From positions 124,001-188,000 of the forward strand of contig CP089451.1 of the NCBI GenBank assembly GCA_026636295.1: DNA of 64,000 bases, written 5' to 3'. Made by a program: the position numbers and the translations under genes. The notes under the pieces were generated by a model. That model was not told where the DNA came from and ran no database searches. It worked only from the letters and a program-made list of their open reading frames with translations. This DNA comes from Medakamo hakoo (taxonomy: Eukaryota; Chlorophyta; Trebouxiophyceae; Coccomyxaceae). Position 1 is the stretch's first letter, and each line of letters starts with the position of its first letter. This document shows, piece by piece, positions 29,027 through 41,571 of the stretch.

Positions 29027-32000
29027 ATGTCCGACTCATCCTCGGACGAAGGCGCTGCCCGCCAGCCGGCCAAGCGCCAGCGCCGCCACGTCTGGCAGTC
29101 CAAGCCGGCGGCCGCGGCCAAGGTGCGTTGGGAGAGAAAAAAACGCATGCGTTGTGCGCCAAAAGCTAACCGTGTGGTGGTGCACCGCCTCCACGGCGGT
29201 TGTGCGCCGCCGCACCAGCTTTCCGCGCATACTATAGACACCCCAGAGGGTTGACGCACCCGCTGCCATTGCTTGGACGCCATGCCGACGCATCCAACAC
29301 TCCTGCACGCGCCGTTTTTTCGTCAAGCCGTCGGGCCGCCGCCGGTCGTGTCGTCTCACTCCCGCCCCTCCCTCCCACGCACAGGTCACCGTCGACGTCC
29401 ACCGCACCCTGGTCCCGCTGCGGGACGAGCCGCTGCCGGGGACGTCCTGCTTTTTTGAGGTAAGGAGGCGCGGGCGATGAGGAGCAGGCGCACAGCGAAA
29501 CATCGCGCGGCCGCGGCGCCGGGCGCAGCCCCGCCGCCCGGCGTCTCAACCTTGCCCCCCTCCTCCATCACCCCACCCCACACTCCCACACACAGGAGGA
29601 CCTCCAAAAATGGCGGGAGACGTGCGGCGCGCCCCACTTCACCGCCCTGGCGCGGGCGGTGGCGCAACACGCGTCGTCCCTGGCCCTCGTCCTGCACCAC
29701 CAGGCGGCCATCGTGGAGGCGCTGGAGGCGGCGCTCGTCCCGGGGGCGGAGGACTCTGCGGCCGCCGCCTTTGGCCTCGCCGGCGCCCTGGCCCGCGACC
29801 TGCGGTCCGACCACGCGCCGTACGCGCCCCGCATCGCGGCGGCTCTAGCATCGTGGTTGACCGCCGGCGGCGACCGCGACCCGGACGTGCTGGCGGCCGG
29901 CTTTGCGTGGTTGGGCACGGCGCTCAAGCACGCGGGCCCGGCCGCCGCCCGGCCAGGCGGCCTGGCCGCCGTCCTCGGCTGGGCCGGCCCCCTCCTGCGC
30001 CACCCCGGCCCTCCCGCCGCGCGCCGGCTGGCCGCGGGCGCCATCGCCCACCTCCTCCGCCGGGCGGCCCGGGCGGACGTGGGCGGCTGCGTGGAGGCTG
30101 TGCTGCTCGACGGCGTGGCCGTCGCCGCCGAGGCGGAGGAGGCGGGGGGAGGTGAAGGCGTCAGCCAGGCCTCCCCGCCGCCGCCGTCCCAGCCCTCCCT
30201 CGCCGCGGACGCGGCGGGCGCCCTGCTCGCGGCCGCATGCCTGGGACCCGACGCGGGCCTGCACTCCCGGTCGCCCGACCTGCTGGCGGCGGGTCTGGCG
30301 GCCGGGCGGGCGGGCGCGGGCGGGCGGGCCCGCTGGTCGCCGGCCTTTGCCGACGCCGTGGCCGCCGCCGCCCTGGGCCGCCTGGCCCTGCACACCCGGC
30401 GGGACAAGCCAGGGGTTGAAGTGCTGTGGGCGACTGTGTTGCATGAGGTGGACGCCCGGCTGGGAGGCGGCGGCGGCGACGCCCCTCCTGCCGCCCGGTC
30501 CGCCGCCGCCGCGCGCGCCGTCTGCCACGCCGCCGCCCTCACCGAGCACGGCCGGGGCGCGCGCGTCCTGGAGTACGCGCCCCTGTTCGCCCTGGCGACG
30601 CGCCTGACGTCGGTGCAGGGCGGCTGCCTGCCCGACGGCGCGCTCGACACCGATCCCCTGCCCCTGGCGTCCGCCCGTCTGGTCGCGGCGCTGGCGGACG
30701 GCCACAGGCGGGCGGTCGCCGCGTCTGGCGGGCCGGCCGCGCTGGCCGCGTCCGCGCCGTCCTGGGCCCGCCTGTTCACGACTGGGCCCGTCGGTGCGGC
30801 AACCATTGCCGCGCGTGGCGTGCGATCCGCCATCGCGGCGGCGGGGCCCGCCGGCGCGGCGGCGGGGCGGGCGCTGGCACCGCTCGCGCTGTCGCCGACC
30901 GCCCGCGCGTTTTTGGACGGAGGAGCGTCCGCCGCCGCGCTGCTGGACGCCGGCCCCGCCGCTGACGCCCTGTCCGGGTGGGGAAGCTGTGCAGTCGATG
31001 ACGACGACATTGCCGCATCGTTCGACCCGTTGGCTGCCGCGACGGCCGCCGCGCCGGACGCGGCCGGGCCCTGGCCGCCGCGCCCCCTCCTGCCGCGCGC
31101 AGAGCCGCCGGCCGCGGGCGCCGCCGCCGCCGCCGCCGTCTTGGCAGCCGTCGCCGACTGGCCCAAGGACGGTGTCATCACCGTGGCGCGGGCCGCCCAA
31201 GCATGGGCGGGCGCGCGGGCCCTGCACCACGCCGCCGCCAGCCCGGCGGACGCGTGCAAGGCCGCGGCGCGGTTGGTCGAAGCGGCGGCCGCGGCGGGTG
31301 CGGCTGCGCGCGCGGCCGCCCCCTCCCCAGCCTCCGCATCGCCCGCCCAGCTCGCCGCCCTGGAAGCGGCCGGCCTGGCGGCTCTGGCCCGCGCCCTGCG
31401 TGCCCGCCTGGCCAGTGGCCGGGCCGGCACCGCGGCTGGTGAGCTGGCGGCCCTGGGCCCGCGCGCCGTCGCGCTGCTGTCGTCGCCCGCGACGGCCGGC
31501 TCGCCCGCGGCCGTGGCCGGCGCGTCGGCCGCCCTGCGCGCCGCAGCCGACGCGGGCGCGGCCCTCTCCCCGTCCGACTTCTCGTCTGTCTTGGCGGCGT
31601 TGGAACCCGCCTTAGACTCGCCAGCCCCGGCCGTCCGGGCGGCCGCCCTGGCCGCCCTCACCGCCTGGCCGGCCGACCTGGCCGGCCCCTTCCAACCGTT
31701 TGCGGCCGTCGCAGCGCGCCCGCCGTCCGTCTCGGAAGGCCGGTCCGCCGCCCAGGCCATCGCTCGGGCGGGCGAAGCATTGGCCCGGGGTCGCACCACC
31801 GCGTCCGACCCGCGCCTGGCGCCCGCCCTCGTCCGGTGCGTGCTGGGCGCCCTGCATGCCCGCTTTGCGCCGCTGTGGCCCGCCGCGCGCGGCGCGCTCG
31901 CGGCCGCCTTGGCCGCGCCGGCAGACGCCGCGCCCGGCGTGGCGGACGCGGCCTGGCCCCTGGTGTTGGCGGACCTGGAAGCCACGCAAGCCGCGGCCCT

Positions 32001-35000
32001 GGCGGGCGGTGGGCACAGGCGGGGCGCGGCTGACGCGGCCGGCGGGCCGGCCGCGTCACCCGCGGCCGACCCGCTCACGCCCGCCTTCCTCTCCGCGGCC
32101 GGGGCGGGCGGCGGCGGCGGGGCCGGCGCCGCGGCCGACCCGGCCGCCCGGCTGGGCCACCTGCTGCAAGCCCTGGCGGACCTGCCCCAGCCTGCCCTGG
32201 CCCGCACCGCGTCGGCCTGGGTCCCGCTCTTCCTGCGCTTTGCGGCCGGCCGGCCGGGCGGCGGCGGCGGCGGTGGCAGCGGCGGCGGGCACGCCGCCGC
32301 GCCAGGCGACGACGACGACGACGAAGACGAGGAGGAGGGCGCCGACGCGGCCGCGCCCACCCGACCGTCGCTGGGCGCCCGGGCCTGGCGGGCCCGCCTG
32401 GCCGACTGGCTGGCCGTCCTCAAGGCGGCTGGCGGCGCGCTGCGGTCCGAGGCGCCCGCCCGCCGCGCCGCGCTCGCGGCCGCGCTCGGCGCGGCCGTCG
32501 CGGACGTCGACGGCGCCGTCGCGGCCGCCGCCCTGGCCGTCGCAGCCGCCGGCTTAAAACTGACGTGGCTCACGCCCCTGGCCCCGCGCCTGGCCCGCCT
32601 GGCCGACGACGCGTCCCTGCGCCGGGAACTGCTCTCCTTCCCCCTGGCTGCTGCCGGCGCTGGGGGCGCGGAGGGCGGCGCGCACCTCACGGACGCCGCC
32701 CACCGGCTGGACGCCGTGGCGCTGGTCGTCCACGTCCTCTGGCCCAAGATGAGGCGCCGGTCCGGGCGCCTGGGCGGCCGCGGCGCGCCCGGCTCCGCCC
32801 GGGCCGCGTGCCTGAACTTCCTGGGCGGCGGCCTGGCGCTGGGCGCGGAGGCCGGCGCGCTCGTCGCGCGCTTCATGGCCCCCCTCGGCCCGGCCCTGGC
32901 CTGGCCCGGGCCCGGCGTTCCGCCGCCGCCCACGACAGCGGCGGGCGGCCTGGTGTCCGTCCCCTGGTGGGCGGCGGCCCTGGCCCGCGGCCCGGACGGC
33001 GGCGCCGACCCTGTGGCGTGGTGGCTGGCGGCCGCGCCGCCGGGCGCGCTCTCCGCCCTGCCCCCCCACGCCCGCCTGGGCTGGGCCAACGCGGCCGGGG
33101 ACCTGGTCGACCGGGCGGGGCACGCGCTGGCGGCCCAACTGCCGGCGCTGGGTGCGATCCTGGTGGCCGTGCTGGAGGCGGCGGGCGAGGACACGCCGGG
33201 CGGGGCGGGCCGCGGCGGCGGCGGCGGCGGCGGCCGCGCGAGGCCCGCGGGCGCGCGCGACGCGGCCGCGGCCGCCCGTGAAGCCCGGGCCGCCGCCCTG
33301 CGGACCCTGGCCTCCCTGTGGACCCGGTTCCCGACGGCCGTGTCGTGGGCCGCGCTCTGGCCGCGTTTCCTGGCTGCGGTCGGGCCCGCGGCAGGGCGGG
33401 CGGCCGCCGACGCGGCCGCGCCCGGGCGCCCGCCGGCGCTGTTGGAGGTCGTCGCCGCCCTGGCGGCGTCGCCCGCCCTCGCGCCCGTCTTGGCGGACGC
33501 GGTGCCGGGGGACGCCGCCTTCGAGGAAGACGGCGGCGCAGAGGGCGAGGCGGTGCCGCCCCCGCCCTGCCCGCCGCCCGGCTCGTGCGCCGAGGCCTGG
33601 GCCGCGTCAGGCGCCGGGTCGGGTCTCGTGGCGGCGCTGGCGGCCGCCCTGGCCTCGCCGTGTGCGTCGCCGCCCGCCCGGGACGCGGGGCTGCGCGCCC
33701 TGGAAGGCCTCATCGCCCTGGGCCCGTCCTACGTGTCCGCCATTGCCGCGCCGCACGCGGCCGCCCTGCTACCGGCGCTGCAAGGGCTGGCGGGCGCGGG
33801 CGGGAGTGGGGGTGGGGGTGGGGGGAGGCGCGGCCGTGGCAGTGGCGGCGCGGCGGGCCTGCCCGCCCCGCCCGGCGCGCGGACGCAAGCCCGCGCCCTC
33901 GCCGTCCTCGAGGCCCTGGCGGAGTGCGCGCCGCCCGGCCCCGACGCGGGCGGCGCCCTGGCCCGGGCGCTGTTGCCGCTGCTGGCGCCGCGGAAGGGGC
34001 GGGGCGGGCGGGCGCCGCGCGCCGCGCCCGGCGCAGCGCGCGCCGCGACGGCGCTGGCCGCCGTCCTCCGCCGCGCGGGCGGCGGCGGCGCCGCCTCCCT
34101 GCCGCCAGCCGACGTCGCGGCCATCGCCGCCGCCCTCACCGCGCCCCTGTCCGTGCCGGCGGAACCGGGCGACGCGGCGCGGGCGGGGCTGCGGGCCGCG
34201 TGGGCCGCGCTGGCGCAGGGCCACGACCCGGGCCTGCGCCCGGCCGTCGCGGCGCTCGACGCCCTGGACACGTCCGCGCCGGGCACCGTGGGCGCGGCGG
34301 ACTACGACGCCCGCTTGGGCGCGTACGAAGCCCTGCGCACGCCCGGCGGCTGGGCGGCGCTGGCGGGCGGCCTCGCGCCGGCGGCGGGCCCGGCCGCGCT
34401 CGCGCGCCGCGCGCTCGCCGACGTGGCCGACGCGTCTGACCTGGCCTTGCGCCACGCCGCCTCCGCCGCCCTGGCACAACTCATGGCGGACGCGGGCGGG
34501 GAGGGCGGCGGGTCGCCGGACGCCGCCGCCGCCACCCTCGCCCCCGCCGCCCGGGCGGTGCTCCTGGCCGCCGCGCGCGCGGCCGGCGCCGCCCCCGACC
34601 TGTCCGTCCGCCAGGAACACCTCGCCCTCCTCCGCGCGGCCGCGCTCGCGGCGCCGGCCGCCCACCCGGGCCTGGCCGCCCTGGCCGACGCGGCCGACCC
34701 GGAAGTCGACTTTTTCCTGAACGCGGCCCACCTCCAACCCCACCGCCGGGCCCGGGCCATGGCCCGGCTGGGGCGGGTGGCGGCGTCCGGGCGGCTGCCG
34801 CCGGGCACCGCGCTCTCCGTCGGCCTGCCCCTCATCGAGGCGGCGCTGCTGGGCGGCGGGTGCGCCGCGTCGTCATCGTCGACGGGGCACGCCACCCGCC
34901 CGACCGACGCGGGACGGGACGCGGCGGTGGCGGACGCGGCCGTGGACGCGTTGCGGGCCGTCGCGGGCTCGCTGGCGTGGCGGCACTACGCGCAAGCGCT

Positions 35001-38000
35001 GGGCCGGGCGCTGCGGTTGGTGGCCCGCGTCGCCCCGCCCAGGGCCGCCTCCGCCCCGCCCGCCGGCACGCTCCCCCGGTCCGCGACGGGCACGCCACGC
35101 GGTGGGGACGCCGCCATCAAAGCCGCCGTGCGGGCCGTGTGCGCGGTCGTCGACGCCTTTCACTTTGAGCTGCCCGGGCGCGGCGCGAGCGCGGCAGAGC
35201 TCGCGGCCGCCGCCGACGCGGAGGACGCGGCCGCCGCGGCGGCCGCCGCCGCGGCGGCCGCGGCTGAAGCGGAACGCGAGACAGCGGACGCGGCCCAATT
35301 GGAAGACGGCGGCGTCACAGAGGGCGGGGTTGTGGGCGCCGTCGTCGCGGCGGGCGGCGGGAGCGAGAGCGAGAGCGACGACGACGACGACGAGGCGACC
35401 GCCGGCGCGGCCGCGGCCGCGGCCGCCGCGACCGCCGACGCGGCGGCCGCCCACCGCGCCCTCGTCGCCCGCGCCCTGCCCGCCTTGCAAGCCCAGCTCG
35501 TCGTCGACGGGTCCGTCCGCGCGCCCGTGGGCCTGGCCATCGCCAAGGTGTGCCGCCTGCTGCCGGCCGCCGACGTGCGGGCGGCCCTCCCGCGCGCGAT
35601 GCAGTCGGTCGCTGGGCTGCTGCGCTCCCGCCTCCAGCACGTGCGCGACGCCGCGCGGGGCGCCCTGGTCGCCATGGTCGCGGCGCTCGGCCCGCCCTAC
35701 CTGCCCTTTGCGCTGTCCGTCCTGAGCTCGGCCCTGCCGCCCAAGGGCGTGTACGGCCACGTCGCCGCGTACACGGCGCACGCCATGCTGGCGGCGCTGG
35801 CCGAGGGGGGCGGGCGCGACACGCGCGACGTGGGCGGAGCGGGCGACGGCGCCGCCGCCGCGGCCGCCCCACCCTCGACCACGACCACCACCCCGCCACC
35901 CTTCCCGCCTGGAGCTCTGGACGCCGCCCTAGACCGCGCCCTGGCCATCATTGAACGCGACTGGTTTGGTGAGGGCGCCGAAGAAAAGGAGGCGGCGGGC
36001 TTTGGGGCGGGCGTGCGCGAGGTCAGGAAAACGACCGCGCCCGCGGCCGTCGAACTCCTCGCGGCCGGCATCGACTTCCGGGCCCGGTTCGCGGCCGTCC
36101 TGGAGCCTGCGCTGGCCCGCGCCCCCGCTGCTGTGGGGTCATCCCGCGCCGCGGGCAAGGTGGCCGCCTGGCTGGAAGCGGCGGCAAAGGGGGCGGGCGC
36201 CAACGCGTCGGCGTCGCCGACCGACCGCCTCGCGTGGGTGTGGGGCGCGCTGGGCGCGGGCGTGGAAGCCGACGAGGCGGCGCGCGCCGCCGCCCGGGCG
36301 GACGCCGTGGCGGCGTGCGGCGAGGCCGGCGCCGCCCGCTTCCGGGCGGCGGCGACAGCCAAGCCGGGCCCCGCCACGGCGGGCGCGGCGGGCGCGGCGG
36401 CCGACGCGGCCGCGGCCGCCGCGCGCGCGGCCCACCTGCTGGCGGAGGCCGCGTTGGGCGCGCTGCGCCGGGAGATCAAGGCCGGCACGGCGCCGCCGGA
36501 CGCGCTGGGCGCGCTGCTCCCGCTCCTCGTCCGGGCCATGCGGTGCCGGCACGAAGCCGTGGCCCGCGGCGCGCTGCGGGCCGTCGCGTCCGCCGTCAAA
36601 AGGGCGGGCGCGGGCGGCGGCGGGTCCACCCCGCTGCCCGGCCTGGCCGCCGCCGCGCCCGCCGCGTCCGCCGCCGCCGCCACGCTCCTCCGCCGGTCAG
36701 CCGACCCGGCGTCGCCCGCTGCGTCTGGCGCTCTGACGCTGATGGCCGCCCTGCTCCGCTGCCCCGGCGCGGCCGACCCGCCGCCGGCGCAAGTGCGCGG
36801 CGCGCTGGCCCTCGCCTTTTCCGGCGCGGCGTCGTCCACCGGCGTCCCGCCCCCGCCGCCGGCCGTCGACTACTTCCGCGCGGTGGTGGCGCGGTGCGCG
36901 GGCAGGGTCAAGGGGCAACAGGCACGGCTGGACCCGCCGCCCGGCCTGTACGACGCGGCCGACCTGCTGCAGGGCGTGGCCATCGCCGCGCCTGGGCCGG
37001 CCGACCGTGCGGCCGCGCGGGCCGCGCTGCTGGCCTTCCTGCTCGACTGCCCCCTGGGCCCGCGGCGCCTGGCCGCCCACGTGGAGCGGGCCCTGGCCAA
37101 CCTGGAGTACGAGCACGCGGACGGCCGGGCGGCGGCGGCGCGCCTGGTGCGGGCGCTGGCGGAGGCGTTCCCGCCGGCCCTGCGCGCGGACTGGGCGCCC
37201 GGCCTCCACCTCCCGCTGGCCGCCCGCCTGGTGGCGGAGGCGGAGCCGGGCCCGCGGGCCGCGGCGGCGGCGGCGTTGCAGGCGGTGGTGCGCGGCGTGC
37301 CGCCGGCGGTGGCGGACAGGCTGGCCGGCTTTGCGGCGGCCTGGATGGGGGGCGGCGGCGGCAAGGCGGGCTCGTCGGCCGCGCCGCCCGACCCGCGCCG
37401 CGCGCGCGCGGGCGCGGCCGCCCTCGCCCTCCAAGTCGCGGTCGAAGGACCCGCGGGCGCCCGCCACGCGCGGCTCGCCCTGCCGCCTACTCTGGCCATG
37501 CTGGAAGCGGCGGTGGCGGCCATGGAAGACGAGGACGGCGGGCGCGGCGGCGACGGACGCGGCAGTGCCGACGGCGGCCCGGGGTGGGAGGCGACATACG
37601 CCGCCCTCTCCCTGCTGGAAGCGTTTGCCCAGGCGGCCCCGGCCGCCCTGGCCTGGGCCGACCCGGCCGGCCGGCGCGCCTGGCTGCTGGCTGCCCGCTT
37701 GGCCCTGTACCCGCACGCCTGGGTGCGCCGGGCGGCGGCGCGCCTGGTGGGCCGGGCGCTGGGCGAGCGCGACGCGGGGGAGGGGCTGCTGGCCGAGGAC
37801 GGCGGCGCGGTGGGTGGCCCGGCCGCGGCCGGCCTGCCGCCCGCCCGCGTCCTCGCCCGGGCCGCCCTGTCGTCCGCCCAGGATCCCTCTGCGGCGGACG
37901 ACCCTGGCCTGTTGGCGCAGGCCTGCAAGAACGTCGTGTTCCTGTCGGCGGCCCTGTTCGACCTGGACCAGGCGGCGGGCCTGGTGCCAGGCAGCGGGCG

Positions 38001-38631
38001 TGGCGGCGGTGGCGGAGGCGACGACGCGCCGTCCGACGACGACGACGACGACGACGAGGCCACCCCACACCCCGCCCGCACCGGCCTGACCTTACTGGGC
38101 CTGTGCCGTGCCGCCGCCCGCCTGGCGGACGGCCGCCCGGGTGGCGGGCGCGGCGCGCCGTCGTCGTCCGACCCGGCCGCCCTGCCCCAGCGCCTGGCCG
38201 GCCTGCGGCTCATTGCCGCGCTCACCGCCCGCCTGGGGCCCGACAGAGCCGCGCCGTACCTGCCGACCCTGCTCACCCCTGCCTTCCGCATCACGGAGGG
38301 CGGCGCGCCCGCGCCGCCTGAAGCCGTCGCCCTGACGGCGGAGGTGTTGGATGCTGTGAGAGCGGCCGCGGGCGCGGGCGCTGCGCTGGCCGGCTACAAT
38401 GCCGCCCGGGCGGCCGTCTTGGCCGCCCGCACGGCGCGGAAGGCCGCAAAGGCCGTGCACGCCCTGGTCTCGCCCGAGGCTGCGGCCCAGGACCGGTTGC
38501 GCAAGCAGGCCCGCCGGGCGGCCAGCCGCAAGAAAAAAATGGAGGAGGTGACCCGGCTGCGCGCAGCGGGTGTCGCAGTGAAAAACAAGAGCGGGCGGCG
38601 GCAGCAGGCGGGCGTGCGGAGGGAAGAGTGA
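29027..38631 (+). CDS. UTP20: Small-subunit processome component UTP20
   Basis: UTP20 is a giant HEAT/ARM-repeat scaffold of the 90S pre-ribosome in the nucleolus, needed for 18S rRNA processing. Exons are 29027-29122, 29385-29459 and 29596-38631, joined in phase 0, giving 3068 residues (yeast and human forms are about 2500-2800). Exon 1 is acidic then basic (MSDSSSDEG, KRQRR). The third exon starts EDLQKWRETCGAPHFTALAR and SSLALVLHHQAAIVEALEAA, the recognisable N-terminal block. The rest is Ala-rich repeats with acidic low-complexity inserts. Near the end KNVVFLSAALFDLDQAAGLV and a Lys/Arg tail match the family. The last exon, 9036 nt, is the longest uninterrupted frame in the window. Confidence 0.88.
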
Positions 38632-38670
38632 GAGTGTGTATGTGTGTTAGTTTTCTTTTACATTGTGTGT
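38632..38670. other. 39-bp tail-to-tail spacer with TGTAA
   Basis: Only 39 bp separate the stop codons of UTP20 (plus) and the STR8-ZPR1 gene (minus). A TGTAA on the minus strand (38662-38658) is the likely poly(A) signal of the minus gene and lies about 9 bp past its stop. The two transcripts probably overlap at their ends. Confidence 0.7.
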
Positions 38671-41353
38671 TCAATCCTCCCCAGCCGACACGACCAGGCT
38701 CCACGGCGATGCCAGGCTTTCTGCCGCGGCAAACCTAGCCCAAAACGCGGCCCACTCGCTCGACTCGCCGGCGCCGCCGCCACCGCCACCGCCGACGCGC
38801 TTGCCGCCCAAATCCGCGCGCACGGCCGCCAGCAGGCCAGCAGGCGTGGCCGCGCCCGCCACGGCCGCGGAACCAGGCGCCAGCTCCAGCCCCAATTCAG
38901 GAATGGAGACGGCGGCCGAGCGGGGGATGGGCGGCAGTGGGGCGGCCGCGGCCGCGGCACTGGACACACGCAAGGTGAAGGGCGAGGAGAGGGGCGCTCC
39001 CCCGGCCTCGCCGTCACTCCACGAGCTCACGGGCCCACGCCAGCCGCACGCGTCGCACGCGTCCGCTGCGATGACGGTGGATGTGGAAGCGGCGTCGTCG
39101 CCGCTTCCCAGGCGGGCGATGCGGGTGACGGCGCCGACCGGGGACCCGCACGCGGGGCAGGGCGCCGCCCACTCCGCGACGAGTTCGGACGGCGACGGCG
39201 AGCGGTCGCTGCGTGTTTTGGGAAAGGCACGGCGCGTGTGAGACACGCACAGAGACACGGAAAAGAGTGTGTGACAAGAGGGGACGGCCGTCGCGGCGAG
39301 ATCGCCTGCCCCCCCTCTCCGTCCGTGTGGGTCATCCATGTGGGCGCATGGATGTGCTCCGCCCCATCCCACCGACTCACCCGCCGCCCGTCGGCGTCGC
39401 CCTCAGCCGCTCCCGCAGCGCCGCCAGCCGGGCCAGGCGGTCGGCCGACGGGCCGCCACCGGCCTCATCATCAGCGCCGTCCCCTCGCTCAGCAGCAGCA
39501 GCCCGGGCGGCGGCCTTGCGTGCGGCCCGCTCGTCCCGGCCGGCCGCACGAGCCGCCGCCGCGCGCGCCGCGCGCGCCCGCCGCCGCGCCAGCCGGCCGT
39601 CCCCCCTCCCAGACGCCATGCGTTCCGCCGCGTCCGGCGGCGGGCCGGGTCCGTCCCGCCGCGCCCGGCCACCGGCCAGCACGCCCGCGCCCTCGCCCGT
39701 GATTTCCGCCGCCCACGTGCCGTACTGCCCCGAAAATTTCGCGGGCCGCAACAGGCGGGGCGCGGCCATGCAGGCCTCACAGCAGCAGCCGGCCCGCTCG
39801 GCCGCGCAGGCCCGGCAGGAAATGAAGAGCTTGTTGCAGTCAATGTTGGCGCAGTTGAGGTGGGGCAGGGTGGCGGCCCCGCCGCAGATGGCGCAAGGCG
39901 ACGCGGACGGCAACGGGTCGGGGGCGGCGGCTGCGCCCCCGCCGCCCGCGACCGCCGCGTCAGCGCCCGTCCGCCCGTCTGGCGCGACTGCCATGCGCGC
40001 ATCAAACACGAACAGGCTGCCCTTCCAGCCCTCGCCCCCCCGCTCACGGAAGTACCGGTGGACGCCGCCCTCCAGCGTGTACAGGTTGGTGAAGCCCTGC
40101 TGGGCCAGGTGCGTGGAGTAGACGTCGCAGCGGATGCCGCCGGTGCAGTACATCATGACCGGCGCGTCGCGGGGCGCGTGCGCGAGGTGGGCGGGGATGG
40201 GCAGGGAAGACGAAGAAGACTGCGTGGTCGACTCGTCTTCTTCGGACTCGGAGTCGGCCGCGGCGGCGGCGGCGGCGGCCGGGCCCGCCCGCCCGGCGGG
40301 CATGGACCCCGGCGGCCTCGCCGCCGGCGACACGTCCGTCGGCGTCTCGTTGAAGTTTTCTTCCAGGGGGCGGGCCGCGCCCGCAAAGTGGCCGGCATCC
40401 CACTCGTACCCGTTGCGCACGTCCAGGACGATGGGGGCCGGGCCGGGCGGCGGCGGGCCGCCTCCGGCGTCGCTGCCCCGCCCGCCGTTGGCCAGGGCCA
40501 GCATGGCCGCCCACTCGTCCGGCGTCAGGGGCTTGGCCCGCGCGGCCGGGTCCGTGATCGGCAGGCGCCCGCACCCGCCGGCCAGTGAGATCAGGTCCGG
40601 CTTGAGCTTCAAGCGCAGGCGGGGGAAGAGGTGGACGCCGCCCGGCGCGGGCTCGGCGGACGGCGCCATCGTCGCAAAGCCGGGCTGGGCCGCGGCCCAG
40701 GCCACGTACGCGTCCGCGTCGGCCGCGGGCCCCGAAAACTGGGCGTTGATGCCCTGGGGGGTGATGTAGATGCGGCCGGCGATGTCCAGGGTGGAGAGCT
40801 TGTCGGCGTGGGCGGCGTGGAGCTGTTTTGTTGGAGGGGCGGATGGATGGATGGGAGGGGAGGGCGGGGAATGAGGCGGAGGGTTGGCTGTCCAGCGAGG
40901 GAGAGGGCGTGCCCGGAAAAGAGACTGTCGCAGCAGCGACGCCGCCTTTTCTTCCCCCGCACACGGGCCCTGCCGCGCTCGTTCAACCCCACTTCACGCA
41001 CGCACCACCCCTCCACGCACCTGCGCAGGGTCTTCCACATCCACCAGGTGGTAGAAATTGACGACGACAAAGGTGTGCGGCGGGATGCCGGCCGCGGCAG
41101 CGGGGCCGAAGACGACGGCTGGTGCGGCGCCCGCATTAGGCGTCGCGGACGCCGTGCACCGGGTGGTGGACAGCGGCCGGTACGCGCTGATGGCCAGGCC
41201 GCCGTCTGGACAAGCTAGCCGGGTGGGCGGCAGGCTCGTGCGCGCCCCCGCGACGGCGGAGCACGCCCGCAGGCTAGCGCGCCCGCCAGTCGCGCCACTA
41301 GTGCCGCGACCGCCACTCAACAGCCGCCGGGCGGCGGCGGACGCCAGCGCCAT
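38671..41353 (-). CDS. STR8-type rhodanese fused to a half ZPR1 module
   Basis: Exons 41353-41021, 40822-39381 and 39208-38671 join in phase to give 770 residues. Residues 1-85 look like a plastid transit peptide. FVVVNFYHLVDVED and GRIYITPQGINAQFSGP are the N-terminal domain of TrhO/STR8 rhodaneses. The rhodanese has VLDVRNGYEWDAGHF and the active loop MYCTGGIRCDVYST (Cys at about 335), with an acidic Ser-rich insert between. A cysteine-rich zone follows (CANIDCNKLFISCRAC, GCCCEAC), as in plant STR8. The rhodanese frame then meets GTGAGT, and splicing in phase 2 adds one ZPR1 unit: C609, C612, C643, C646, then VSIPELGLELAPG and a WSLVV end. Alternatively exon 3 is a separate short gene starting in the intron (ATG 39372). 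Confidence 0.82.
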
Positions 41354-41571
41354 CGCTTTCAGCCGTGGGAGAGAGATGGTGGATGGGGCGCAGACTCTGT
41401 GACTGACGGACCCTGGTGTTGCGGGCCACCGCGTTCGTGGTGGTGGGGTCGCGAGAGAGAGAGAGAGGGAGAAGGTTTTGGGTTGTGGGCACAGAACGCA
41501 TGCGAAACGACACGGTTGCCCACTCTTGTTTTTTTCTCTCCCCCGCAGTTGCGGGGAAGAAAGCCACCGCC
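41354..41571. promoter_or_regulatory. Divergent spacer, STR8-ZPR1 / membrane protein
   Basis: 218 bp between opposite start codons. CCCCCGCAG near 41541-41548 on plus resembles a splice acceptor, so the plus gene may have a 5' UTR intron. No TATA box was recognised. Confidence 0.4.

Noticed and set aside
29568-33713. 1381-codon open frame antisense to UTP20
   Set aside because: Ala/Arg/Pro/Ser-rich low complexity, no start context or family; same GC effect.
39209-39372. Separate start (ATG 39372) for the ZPR1-like exon
   Set aside because: It would encode a His/Cys/Arg-rich leader with no conservation, inside a segment with good donor and acceptor sites and matching phase. Kept only as the alternative model.
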